64,000 nt of DNA, from NCBI RefSeq assembly GCF_032714475.1, contig NZ_JAWDKD010000026.1, forward strand, positions 12,427 to 76,426, given 5' to 3'. The notes beneath the pieces were generated by a model. The model worked only from the letters and a program-made list of their open reading frames with translations, did not search any database and had not been told where the DNA came from. This document shows positions 28,237 through 36,680 of this stretch, in pieces; position 1 is the stretch's first letter; each line of letters starts with the position of its first letter. This stretch comes from Methanolapillus africanus (GTDB lineage: Archaea > Halobacteriota > Methanosarcinia > Methanosarcinales > Methanosarcinaceae). A program made the position numbers and the translations under genes.

Positions 28237-29082
28237 TCAATCCCTTTGTTTCCGGAAACCTGAATTTCCATCCGGGTCCACGGCTTCCGTTATTTTTCGA
28301 AGCTTGCGGATTTGGCTTCTGTAATACAAATAAATACCCAAAATGGCGGCCATCAACAAAACAGCGGCAAGAATCATGTACATCGGCGCGTTTTCGTTGT
28401 AATATTTCACAACGACGGTTCCGGTCGGCTGATTCCATTGCATGACTTCCCGGTCATCCGTTTCGGTTGTATTGTCGGGCGTCGGCGACGCTGTTCCCAA
28501 AAGCCTGAATCCGGTGGTTGTTTTCGGCGGAAGCGTGATTTGAACAGCTTTGGCACCGTCGTCGATGACGATTTTATTTTCGCTGGCGGACTGAACCAAC
28601 GTGTAAACGACAATTCCCGAGAAATTTTCTTCCAATTCCAAGCCGGCGCCGGACGTTTTGTTTTTAAGCGTGTAAGACACATTGGCCGGCTGCGGGTCAG
28701 CATAAATTTGATCCAAGCTGTCCTGCGTCATGGAAAAGTTGTCCGTGGTCAAAAAGTAAACATTTTTGATTTCCGGGCCGCTGAAAACCAAAAATCCGGA
28801 TTCTTCAATCACCGGGATTTTGCTTTTGTTGTCCACAAGCCGGACGACCTTGACTTCGCCGGTTTCCAAAATATCGTATGTGCCGGACTCGACGATTTCA
28901 GACGTATTGTTGATGGTCGGGACAAAAACGGAGATGTTGTAAATGTCGGTCACGTTGACGCTTTCGTTTGTACTGTTTACCGTATCGTTTTCCGAACCGA
29001 ACGGGTTGGATATACAGCCGGCAGCGGCCAGAACGGCAACAACCGCCAGTAAGATGAATAAAAATTTAAATCGCATTTTCAT
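28237..29082 (-). CDS. Exported lipoprotein with C-terminal membrane anchor
   Basis: The 281-residue product has a lipobox (LAAAGC, Cys23) after a signal peptide, a Thr/Asn-rich extracellular domain of about 200 residues with many N-glycosylation sequons, and a membrane segment at about 243-265 followed by a basic cytoplasmic tail. Similar architecture is seen in the archaeal DUF5803 group, which I suggest tentatively. The function is unknown. ATG 29082 and the ATG two codons later are both possible starts. Confidence 0.65.
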   Translation of the reverse strand: MKMRFKFLFILLAVVAVLAAAGCISNPFGSENDTVNSTNESVNVTDIYNISVFVPTINNTSEIVESGTYDILETGEVKVVRLVDNKSKIPVIEESGFLVFSGPEIKNVYFLTTDNFSMTQDSLDQIYADPQPANVSYTLKNKTSGAGLELEENFSGIVVYTLVQSASENKIVIDDGAKAVQITLPPKTTTGFRLLGTASPTPDNTTETDDREVMQWNQPTGTVVVKYYNENAPMYMILAAVLLMAAILGIYLYYRSQIRKLRKITEAVDPDGNSGFRKQRD

Positions 29083-29136
29083 AAAGGTGAATGGGTTTTG
29101 AATCTTAAAAATTTATTGTCGGCGACTTTCAAAAAG

Positions 29137-30111
29137 TTAATAAAAATCGCCCAATGTTTTTTGTTTTTGAGGAGCCGTTTGAGCGTTTTGCCGAATCGCT
29201 TCCGAAATATCGGACATTTTGTACAAAAGATTGTGCTTCTGACATTCTTTTTTGAAAATTGTGTAGAGCATTTCGGCATTCGGCGCGGAACAACTGTAAG
29301 TGTTCCCAAAGGTCGATTCATATTTTTGCCGGACGCCGGGAAATCCGGTCAGGTTTTGGTAGAAGTAGTCGCGGTTTCCTTTGCGCAGCGTAACGCCGAA
29401 AAAACAGACGGCATATTTGGCGCCGGCGGCGGCCGCATTGCCGATCAGTTCGGTGATATTTTCTTCCGAATCGGTGATAAACGGCAAAACGGGGTTCATG
29501 TAAACGCCGGTAAAAAGACCGGAACCGGCTAATATTTTCATCGCTGAAAATCGCTCGACAGACGTTGAAACGTTCGGCTCGATTTTGGCGCAAATATCCG
29601 GATCGGCAGAGGTGATGGTGACGGCAATGTTGACCGGCGAATGTTGGTTGATGTTCACAAAAAAATCTCGGTCTCGGGCGATCAACGCTGATTTTGTGGT
29701 CACGCTCACGCCGCATTTGTACCGGTCGATGAGATCGAGCGCGCCGCGTGTCAGACAAAGTTCTTTTTCAAAAATATTGTACGGGTCGCTCATGGCGCCG
29801 GTTCCGATGATCATTTTTCGAACATCGTCGTTTCCGCCCGTTTTAATCGAGATCTTGGATGATTTGGATTTTGATTTGCTTTTTGTTTTGGCCGCTAATT
29901 CTTTTTCGATAATCGAAAGGGCATTTTCTTTGGCGCGGACTTGATCGAAATCTTCGATTTGATAGCAAACGCTTCGGGAATCACAATAAATACAGCCGTG
30001 GCTGCACCCGCGGTAAATGTTCATGTTGTGCGTGTGCGCAAAATAGTCCGTTCCTTTCGGAAGCGGCGTGATGATTTGTTTGGCGGGAACAAATTCAACG
30101 GAATCCGGCAT
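29137..30111 (-). CDS. Radical SAM protein, spore-photoproduct-lyase-like (SPL) family
   Basis: The 324-residue product has the radical SAM cysteines Cys36-x3-Cys40-x2-Cys43 (CSHGCIYCD) and the later motif MIIGTGAMSDPYN typical of the SPL-like/Rv2578c family. A Lys/Ser-rich insertion (KTKSKSKSKSSK) sits near residue 78. The substrate is unknown; DNA repair is inferred only from distant relatives. GGAGG precedes the ATG, and the gene begins 13 bases after the stop of the RNase III-like gene, so the two are co-transcribed. Confidence 0.8.
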   Translation of the reverse strand: MPDSVEFVPAKQIITPLPKGTDYFAHTHNMNIYRGCSHGCIYCDSRSVCYQIEDFDQVRAKENALSIIEKELAAKTKSKSKSKSSKISIKTGGNDDVRKMIIGTGAMSDPYNIFEKELCLTRGALDLIDRYKCGVSVTTKSALIARDRDFFVNINQHSPVNIAVTITSADPDICAKIEPNVSTSVERFSAMKILAGSGLFTGVYMNPVLPFITDSEENITELIGNAAAAGAKYAVCFFGVTLRKGNRDYFYQNLTGFPGVRQKYESTFGNTYSCSAPNAEMLYTIFKKECQKHNLLYKMSDISEAIRQNAQTAPQKQKTLGDFY

Positions 30112-30124
30112 TTTTCCTCCGGCG

Positions 30125-30796
30125 TTATTCCATCAAACACAATTGTCTGAGCTGTTCGTTGATTTCTTTGGCGGCGTTTTCTTCGGCGGACGCTTTGGAA
30201 CTTCCGGTTCCGATGCCTGTGATGTCATGGTCCAGATTTGTCGTTTCTTTGGATAACGTGTAACTCATGACAAAAACCATATCGTGCGGCACGCCTTCTG
30301 AATGAATGACGACGGATTTTGGTGTAAATCCATCATAATTTTGCTGGCAGAATTCATTGAGGCGAACCTTTTCTTTCACCAAATTGCCGAGATAGCTGTC
30401 GATGTCTTGCGGTAAAATGATCATCCGGTAAACGAATTCACGCATCTGTTTCATGCCGCCGTCCAAATAAATGGCGCCGACAACGGCTTCTAAAAACGTG
30501 GCGTTTCTTTTTCGAGCGCTGCTGGACGCGCCTTTTTTGAGAATGAGATGCATTTCCAAATCGTTTCGGCGGGCGATTTCATTAAAACGTTCGTCGCTGA
30601 CCACCAGCGCTTTGAGCCGGGTCAAGCCGCCCTGATCCATGTCAGGATATTTTTTAAACAAGTATTCGGCGACGACAAAGTCCAGTGCCGAATCTCCAAA
30701 AAAAGCAAGTGTGCGGTTGAGTTCTTGATAGGTGGCGGTTCTTAAGAAAGACCGGTCTTTAAAAACATATCCGATTTTTCGTTCAAATTCACTCAT
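30125..30796 (-). CDS. RNase III-like protein, probably catalytically altered
   Basis: The 223-residue product has an RNase III domain (AFFGDSALDFVVAEYL and FLEAVVGAIYLDGG) and a C-terminal double-strand RNA-binding domain (SSKASAEENAAKEIN). By eye the metal-binding residues are only partly kept. The first Glu of the LEFLGD-type motif is Ala31, Asp35 is kept, the second-helix Asp is Thr100, and Glu103 is kept. It may bind double-stranded RNA without cutting it. GGTG before the second ATG supports the 30796 start. RNase III proteins are uncommon in archaea. Confidence 0.8.
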   Translation of the reverse strand: MSEFERKIGYVFKDRSFLRTATYQELNRTLAFFGDSALDFVVAEYLFKKYPDMDQGGLTRLKALVVSDERFNEIARRNDLEMHLILKKGASSSARKRNATFLEAVVGAIYLDGGMKQMREFVYRMIILPQDIDSYLGNLVKEKVRLNEFCQQNYDGFTPKSVVIHSEGVPHDMVFVMSYTLSKETTNLDHDITGIGTGSSKASAEENAAKEINEQLRQLCLME

Positions 30797-30993
30797 CAGA
30801 AACACCATTTTAATAACGGGCGTTCTTTTCTTAAATGTTGTTGTCGATGACCGGCAAATTTGTGAGGGACAGCTCTTTGAAAAATTATTTTTAAGAATTC
30901 GCCTGAATCGTATTCTTATTATCTGTTTTGTTTTAAAAGAAGATGAATCGTATCTGTCTCATTTTTTGAAGACCGCGTCTGCTCGCCCAAAAA

Positions 30994-31054
30994 CTATAAA
31001 TAAAACAAGTACGATTTATGGTATTGTAAACCAAAATACAATTTTAGGTTTACA
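30994..31054 (+). promoter_or_regulatory. Promoter and operator-like inverted repeat of the secreted repeat protein gene
   Basis: A TATA-like CTATAAATA lies at 30994-31002. About 25 bases downstream, at the expected start of transcription, is a perfect inverted repeat TGTAAACC (31025-31032) and GGTTTACA (31047-31054) with a 14-base centre. A repressor site is a reasonable inference. The rest of 30797-31146 shows no gene. Confidence 0.5.
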
Positions 31055-31146
31055 TTTAACAACAAATCCGAATCAGGGAAACAACACCCCGATCCGAATC
31101 TGTTGAAAACAACAAACAAAACTAAACAAACAAGGAATAGATATCC

Positions 31147-31968
31147 ATGAATATAAAAAGATCGGTCGGGATTTTTGTCGTCCTGTCCATGATGGTTGCC
31201 ACCATTCCGGTGGCGGCTGCAACGGACGGACTGGTCATATCCCACACGGCCGGAGGACAAAAACACTTTCTGACGCAAGAAGAATTAGCAGCGCTTGACA
31301 AGATGACGGATGCCGAAAAAGAAGCATACGTCTTGGCTCAGGTGAAGGAACAGCTGGACAGCCAAGTGGCCGCCGGCGCCCTGACGCAAGAGCAAGCGGA
31401 TGAAATTTATGAACACTGCGCCTCCGGTGAATTCAGAAAAACGGAAAACGGTCAGCAAACGGGAAAACCGAACCATATGAACGGTCATATGGGCGTTTCC
31501 GGAAAAGCCGGTTCGATGCTTTCCGAGGATGAACTTTCCGCCTTTGACAACATGACGGACGATGAGAAAAAAGTGTTCATGCTGTCTAAAATGAAAGACC
31601 GGCTGGACACCGATGTTTCTGAAGGCCTTTTAACGCAGGAACAAGCCGACAACATCTATGAACAAATGTCGGCCATGGATATTTCGTTCAGTCACGACGG
31701 CAGATCCATGTCTTTCGGCGTTAAGGCAAAATTTAACATGCCCGGCTTCGCACTCACTCAAGAAGAGTTGCTTTCCTTTGACAACATGACGGACGATGAA
31801 AAACACGCGTTCATGTTGGAACAATTAAAGGCTCATTTGGACGCCGACGTTGAAAACGGACACCTGACCCAAGAAGAAGCCGATGAAATTTATGCACACA
31901 GCGAATCCGGCGGCTTTAAAATCGGATTTTTAATGCCGACCATGCCGATGGAACCTGTTGAAAACTAA
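31147..31968 (+). CDS. Secreted protein with three helical repeats (DUF2680-like)
   Basis: The 273-residue product has a signal peptide ending at about residue 25 (VAAA) and three repeats of about 50 residues. Each is built as LTQEELxxFDNMTDDEK, then FMLxxxKxxLDxDVxxG and LTQEQADEIYE. Each repeat ends with the LTQEQAD motif seen in short secreted bacterial and archaeal DUF2680-type proteins. It is probably cell-surface or extracellular, possibly binding metal or stress related. A terminator-like hairpin lies downstream at 32210-32233. Confidence 0.65.
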   Translation: MNIKRSVGIFVVLSMMVATIPVAAATDGLVISHTAGGQKHFLTQEELAALDKMTDAEKEAYVLAQVKEQLDSQVAAGALTQEQADEIYEHCASGEFRKTENGQQTGKPNHMNGHMGVSGKAGSMLSEDELSAFDNMTDDEKKVFMLSKMKDRLDTDVSEGLLTQEQADNIYEQMSAMDISFSHDGRSMSFGVKAKFNMPGFALTQEELLSFDNMTDDEKHAFMLEQLKAHLDADVENGHLTQEEADEIYAHSESGGFKIGFLMPTMPMEPVEN

Positions 31969-32209
31969 ATCACAACTAAACACACAAATCGTTGAATCTG
32001 CGTTTCATACGCGGGAGGTCCGCCAAACACACACAAACAACCACCCATTCATAGTTTAACCCACATAGTTTAACCCACCCTGTAAATTAAAAAACGAAAT
32101 ATTTTTTGAGCCCCAAACTCAAAAAGCTCAACCCAAACCCAAACATTAATGCCGTCCTGATGAAAAGGGCGGCGAAAAACGAAAAAAAACAACATACGAA
32201 TACCCCAAC

Positions 32210-32240
32210 AGAAGGTTGAATTTTCAACCTTCTATCTTTT
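32210..32240 (+). terminator. Terminator-like hairpin
   Basis: A perfect 10-pair stem AGAAGGTTGA/TCAACCTTCT with loop ATTT is followed by ATCTTTTG. It lies 240 bases after the stop of the secreted repeat protein. The 31969-32209 stretch before it holds no gene. Confidence 0.5.
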
Positions 32241-32298
32241 GTATCCATAAAATCTGTAAACCCAACAGTTCTTAAAATATTTCTCCAAAAAACTCAGG

Positions 32299-32940
32299 AA
32301 ATCCATCCGAACGGATGGATTTTTTTGACGTTTTCGATTTTTCACTGTTTTCTAACAATACACCCGTTTCTTGGTACCGTTTTGCATCTTCTATTTCTAA
32401 CAATACACCCGTTTCTTGGTACCGTTTTGCATCTTCTATTTCTAACAATACACCCGTTTCTTGGTACCGTTTTGCATCTTCTATTTCTAACAATACACAC
32501 GTTTCTTGGTACCGTTTTGCATCTTCTATTTCTAACAATACACACGTTTCTTGGTACCGTTTTGCATCTTCTATTTCTAACAATACACACGTTTCTTGGT
32601 ACCGTTTTGCATCTTCTGTTTCTAACAATACACCAGTTTCTTAGTACCGTTTTGCATCTTCTATTTCTAACAATACACCTATTTCTTGATACCGTTTTGT
32701 ACCTTTCAGTTTCCAACAATACAGTTGTTCACTTGTTCCAATCTGCATCTGTTACCAATATTTCCAATCCAGATTGAATGTAAAATCCGCTTAAACAGAC
32801 GCAAAGCGTCTGTTTAAGCGGGATGGTTTGCTTGAAACAAAAAGAAAAAGAGTGGGAAATATTGAAAGAAAAGTCAAAACCAACCCGCCGGTTTTGTGAC
32901 GCAAAACGAAAAAGTGTCGCTATAACGCGCGCGCCGCCAC
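32299..32940. repeat. Composite intergenic element, copy E
   Basis: It lies between convergent genes. The left end is a hairpin with a T run at 32299-32326 (AATCCATCC/GGATGGATT). The middle is a 45-base tandem array. At 32787-32821 is a perfect 16-pair hairpin (CCGCTTAAACAGACGC, loop AAA), and the right terminal repeat is at 32903-32933 (AAAACGAAAAAGTGTCGC then TATAACGCGCGCG). There is no gene. Confidence 0.8.
32350..32730. repeat. 45-base tandem array inside copy E
   Basis: Eight units of exactly 45 bases begin TTCTAACAATACAC and end TTTTGCATCTTCTAT, starting at 32350 and every 45 bases to 32665, with a degraded ninth. A single related unit sits in copies B (about 7333-7377) and C (reversed, about 21480-21520), so this array is a local expansion of a normal part of the element. 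Open frames through it are an artefact of the period being a multiple of three. Confidence 0.92.
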
Positions 32941-32951
32941 CATCTTAAAAA

Positions 32952-33665
32952 TCAAACTTTATTTATCCGGTCCCTCATTTTGTCCCAGTCTGCCGTTCCG
33001 ATCAAACAGCAATTCCGCATCGTGCCGTACATTTCTTTGAATCTGGACATCGGAATCGTAAAGCTGAGAACATTTTTTTCGATATGGGGGCGCACCGACG
33101 GATCAAAGAGGCCGATAAATGTTCGCCGGCCGTTTCTGTTGTTCTCGGCAACCGCTTCTGCGATCACGGAAGAACAGCCGGCGCCGAACTTAGACGTCAC
33201 CGCGCCGTCCGAATTGTTGTCAAAATAAGCCCAGGACGCTAAACCCGACAGCATGTCCGGCGTTGCAAAAAATATGATTCCTTCGACGTCGTCGAAACGT
33301 TCAACCTGGTCGACGCGGGCTAAATTAAGATATTTCTTGCGGGCGCGCTGCACATCAAGTTGATTTAAGAAATCAATCACCAACTCCGGCGTCTCTTTGT
33401 ATTTTTCTTTGCCGGACACGAAATTGGGGACGAAAGGCGGCATTTCCGTAAATCCGGTGTAGAATTTTCCGCCGGGACAGCTGATGTTTTCCGCATTCAA
33501 ACCGGCCGGTTTCCCGTCCCGGACGTTTCGCATTTCCTTGAAAAAACAACCGGTGATTTTCTCGGTTTGCGCAACCGGCGTATTCGAATACCAAAATGCG
33601 ACCGGCAGCTCGGCGGATTCGCCGAACGCTTCTTTGTAATTTTGAATAAATGTGATGATTTCCAT
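32952..33665 (-). CDS. DUF169 family protein
   Basis: The 237-residue product has the features of DUF169: a cysteine-containing GCFF near residue 39, CPGGKFYTGF, and FGAGCSSVIAEAV. The family is widespread in methanogens and anaerobic bacteria, and its function is unknown; conserved cysteines suggest a metal or redox role. It is cytoplasmic and stands alone beside composite element E. Confidence 0.8.
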   Translation of the reverse strand: MEIITFIQNYKEAFGESAELPVAFWYSNTPVAQTEKITGCFFKEMRNVRDGKPAGLNAENISCPGGKFYTGFTEMPPFVPNFVSGKEKYKETPELVIDFLNQLDVQRARKKYLNLARVDQVERFDDVEGIIFFATPDMLSGLASWAYFDNNSDGAVTSKFGAGCSSVIAEAVAENNRNGRRTFIGLFDPSVRPHIEKNVLSFTIPMSRFKEMYGTMRNCCLIGTADWDKMRDRINKV

Positions 33666-33866
33666 ACGTTCAATTTTGAATTTAACCTTATATCTATTTT
33701 ATTGCGCCGCCGCTGCAATTTTAAAATTTTTAACATCAGTCACTCTGTTATTCAACAACTACAAATATAAAAAATACTTTGAAATATAACAAATCATTTG
33801 AATTATACTAAATTCAAACGCTCACATTCAAATAAAATGCTGCCTGCAGCTCAAAATGGTCAAATC

Positions 33867-35465
33867 ATGACGCTTCAAAATCAAATCTACGACTTAAAGC
33901 AAGCCTACGAAAAAAGCACCCGCTCCAAAGAAACAATTCTCGAAATTTACAACGGCATCGACGACAAAAACGCCATCTACCAATCGACCGGCAAAAACTC
34001 ATTGATTCACATCGCCGCCAGCTACGCCGATGGCGAAAACATTCGCCGCTTGGTGGAAGCCGGCGCTCAAGCCAACGTCGTCAACGATTACGAACAAACG
34101 CCGCTTCACCTCTTGTGCGATTCCATCCATCTCGGATTTTACCGCCCGAGCGACGAAGAAATTTATGACGCGACCTGTGCGCTTTTGGACGCCAAAGTCA
34201 GTGCGCTTCGAAAAGATGACGGCGGACGAACCTGTTATCACGTTGCCGCCAACAAAGGCGTTTATCCGATGATCCACGCCATGATTGACCGCGGCGTCAA
34301 ACTCAACATGACCGACAAAAACGGACACACAATTTTGCATCTGGCCGCCGAAGGCGTCCGTCTTCCGCTCGAAAGCCGTCAATACCGCGTCAAGGATTAC
34401 GAGCACGCGAAAGAAGAAGCGGCAAAGCCGGCGGTCAGCCCGACGTTTGATCAAATCAATCAAGAACGGTTGGAGCGGACGGAAAAAGACTACAAACAAA
34501 ACGAACACCTCATCGACAATTATTTTCAAATCGTTAAATCCGTCGTCAACGCCGGTTTAATCGATCCGGATGAAAAAGACAACTATGATAAAACCGCACT
34601 CGATTACGCGATTGCCAGCAATTCCAAAATCATTGCCGCCTTCTTAAAAGGCGAATACGATGAAAGCAACCCGAACAGCGCCGCCGCCGGCGGTATGACG
34701 CTTCACCAAGCCGTCGACAAAAATGACGCCGAAGCCGTCAAAGCGATCATCGCCAACGGCGCCGACCTGCACGAAGTTTTCCACGAACCGTACAACAAAT
34801 TAGACGGCAAAACGCCGCTTGCCGTCGCCTGTTCCAACGGATACGCCGACATGGTTCAAATCTTGCTGGACGCCGGCGCCGACCCGAATTTCAAATCCGG
34901 CGAAGGCGGTTACACAGCCGTTCGTTCCTTGGTCCGAAACATCAAAGACGTTCACTTCAAAACCACCGGTAAAGACATTGAAACCATTCTCAAAAGCATG
35001 GCGAAAGCCGGCCTGGATATCAACGGCTTTGTGGACGACGACGAAAACACGGCTCTCATTGAAACCTGCAACACGGTTTATAGAACAAACCTGAACGAAT
35101 CCAACAACAGAGAAGGCATGCTTTTCCACACGATTATGAATCTCGGCGCCGACGTCAACATCGCCAACAAAAAAGGAAAAATGCCGCTCATGATCGTCGC
35201 CGAAAAAGACGCCGACTTAGAAAACGCGTTCATCATGTTCCTGGAAGCCGGCGCCAAAACAGACGTTTGCGACATTGACGGCAACACGCCCGCGATGTAC
35301 GCCGCTCAAAACCGCAAGCAGAACAACGCCAAAAATTACATTGAATTGATGACGGCTTTCGGCGATATCAAAGCGGACGCCGTCAACAACAAAGGTCAAA
35401 CGGCACTTCAAATCGCGACGGAAAAGAATCACGAAGCGGTCGTTAAAATGCTTTTGTCGATGTGA
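33867..35465 (+). CDS. Ankyrin-repeat protein
   Basis: The 532-residue product has at least seven ankyrin repeats across most of its length, such as SLIHIAASYADGENIRRLVE, TPLHLLCDS, TILHLAAEG, TPLAVACSNGYADMVQILLD and TALQIATEKNHEAVVKMLL. It has no signal peptide or enzymatic domain, so a cytoplasmic protein-binding role is likely. Starts at 33837 and an in-frame TTG at 33798 are alternatives; the ATG at 33867 best matches the onset of structured sequence. A strong terminator follows. Confidence 0.85.
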   Translation: MTLQNQIYDLKQAYEKSTRSKETILEIYNGIDDKNAIYQSTGKNSLIHIAASYADGENIRRLVEAGAQANVVNDYEQTPLHLLCDSIHLGFYRPSDEEIYDATCALLDAKVSALRKDDGGRTCYHVAANKGVYPMIHAMIDRGVKLNMTDKNGHTILHLAAEGVRLPLESRQYRVKDYEHAKEEAAKPAVSPTFDQINQERLERTEKDYKQNEHLIDNYFQIVKSVVNAGLIDPDEKDNYDKTALDYAIASNSKIIAAFLKGEYDESNPNSAAAGGMTLHQAVDKNDAEAVKAIIANGADLHEVFHEPYNKLDGKTPLAVACSNGYADMVQILLDAGADPNFKSGEGGYTAVRSLVRNIKDVHFKTTGKDIETILKSMAKAGLDINGFVDDDENTALIETCNTVYRTNLNESNNREGMLFHTIMNLGADVNIANKKGKMPLMIVAEKDADLENAFIMFLEAGAKTDVCDIDGNTPAMYAAQNRKQNNAKNYIELMTAFGDIKADAVNNKGQTALQIATEKNHEAVVKMLLSM

Positions 35466-35487
35466 ATTTTGAAAATTAAATTATCTA

Positions 35488-35530
35488 AACTCAACTGCCG
35501 GTCAATGGACAGTTGAGTTTTCTTTTTTAT
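35488..35530 (+). terminator. Intrinsic terminator after the ankyrin gene
   Basis: A perfect 10-pair stem AACTCAACTG/CAGTTGAGTT with a 12-base loop is followed by TTTCTTTTTT. It begins 22 bases after the ankyrin stop codon. Confidence 0.7.
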
Positions 35531-35689
35531 TTGATATCACGTTGTCTGAAAACAGATCGTTTGATATCTCTTTTTTATTTTTTTCAAAACAATAAGTTAT
35601 AAATATTTTTCGATTTTATCATTTTCAAATATTTTATATGCCATTGGGTTTCAAGTGTTTTTGCTTTACCAGCACTTGGTTGTGATCCG

Positions 35690-36316
35690 ATGTCCAAAAT
35701 TGTCCTTGACGCGAATATTCCGATTTCATTCATCCACGAGCGTGTGGATCTTTGGAATCTGTTTTGCGATATTGTCAAGACAGACGGACATACCGTCATC
35801 ATGCCGGCCGAAGTCTACGACGAGGTTTCAGATTGGAAAACAAAAAGAATCTTTCAAAATGAAGATTTTATTCAAAAAGTCGACGTTGATGTTGATCTGT
35901 TCCGGCAGATCAAGAATGAATGCGACAACAGGCTCGGACGAAATATGATTCAAGACAACGATTTCAGAGTTTTGACGGCGGCGGTTGAAAACAACGCAGA
36001 CATTTTAGTGTCGAACGATTATGAATTGATTAATGTATTTGGTGCTTACAAAACAATCTCCTCTCGAAAAATAAAATGCAGGCAAATGACTACCCCCGTC
36101 TTCTTGGCGTTTTTGTATGATGCTTATCCCCTAAAATTTGATTTAAATTCGTACATTGCTGCCAATTTAAAATATTATAATCATATCGAGATTCCAAATG
36201 CAGTCGGCGGCATAAAAATTCGAAATTGGGATGAAAAAATGGTAAAAAGCAGATTTTTGTCCTTCCAAAATAATATCATTAATTCATTAAAAAAAGGTGT
36301 TCGAAATGAGTCATGA
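35690..36316 (+). CDS. PIN-domain protein (putative ribonuclease)
   Basis: The 208-residue product has a PIN domain with the acidic residues Asp8 (LDANIP), Glu in MPAEVYDEV, Asp in IQDNDFRVLTAA and Asp in VSNDYELINVF. PIN domains are metal-dependent RNases, often toxins. A C-terminal extension of about 75 residues is of unknown type. It overlaps the next gene by 11 bases, which suggests a co-translated pair. Both are AT-rich compared with flanking core genes. Confidence 0.75.
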   Translation: MSKIVLDANIPISFIHERVDLWNLFCDIVKTDGHTVIMPAEVYDEVSDWKTKRIFQNEDFIQKVDVDVDLFRQIKNECDNRLGRNMIQDNDFRVLTAAVENNADILVSNDYELINVFGAYKTISSRKIKCRQMTTPVFLAFLYDAYPLKFDLNSYIAANLKYYNHIEIPNAVGGIKIRNWDEKMVKSRFLSFQNNIINSLKKGVRNES

Positions 36317-36680
36317 AATAGAAGATGAATTTAGTATCAACAATCCCGGTTCTGCCATACTATCCAGTGGTTGGATGACTGAAAAAGATTGGGAATTTAC
36401 ATTTGAATGCTTGGAAGAAAGCAGAAGGTCAATAAAAGAATTGACTCAGCAGATTATAAGGGAAAGGGAAGAAAGAAACCGGAAGAATGGAATTATTATT
36501 CCGGAACCGGAGATTCCGAATTTCACATACGAATTAACGAATTTGGATCAAAATGATTCGGAAAATTCAATTCAATATTCAGATGAGCGGTTGGTTTTGT
36601 CGCCGGCTGCCGCCAAAATTTTGTTGGAGAAATTAGAAAGAGATGTTCAGTTATATGAAAAGGAAGTTGGAGAAATTTAA
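36306..36680 (+). CDS. Partner protein of the PIN gene
   Basis: I do not recognise the family. The 124-residue protein is acidic and helical, with a basic stretch IREREERNRKNG in the middle. The ATG at 36306 follows AGGTG and lies inside the end of the PIN gene. By position it is a candidate antitoxin or specificity partner, but no known DNA-binding fold is visible. Its stop overlaps the stop of the convergent membrane gene by four bases. Confidence 0.55.
   Translation: MSHEIEDEFSINNPGSAILSSGWMTEKDWEFTFECLEESRRSIKELTQQIIREREERNRKNGIIIPEPEIPNFTYELTNLDQNDSENSIQYSDERLVLSPAAAKILLEKLERDVQLYEKEVGEI

Noticed and set aside
30732..31106. A 124-codon frame upstream of the secreted repeat protein
   Set aside because: It overlaps the RNase III-like gene start and the mapped promoter elements and has no recognisable domain.
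32272..32777. Open frames of 109-150 codons with 15-residue repeats
   Set aside because: The 45-base unit is a multiple of three, so all frames lacking a stop in one unit stay open. The region is a non-coding element.
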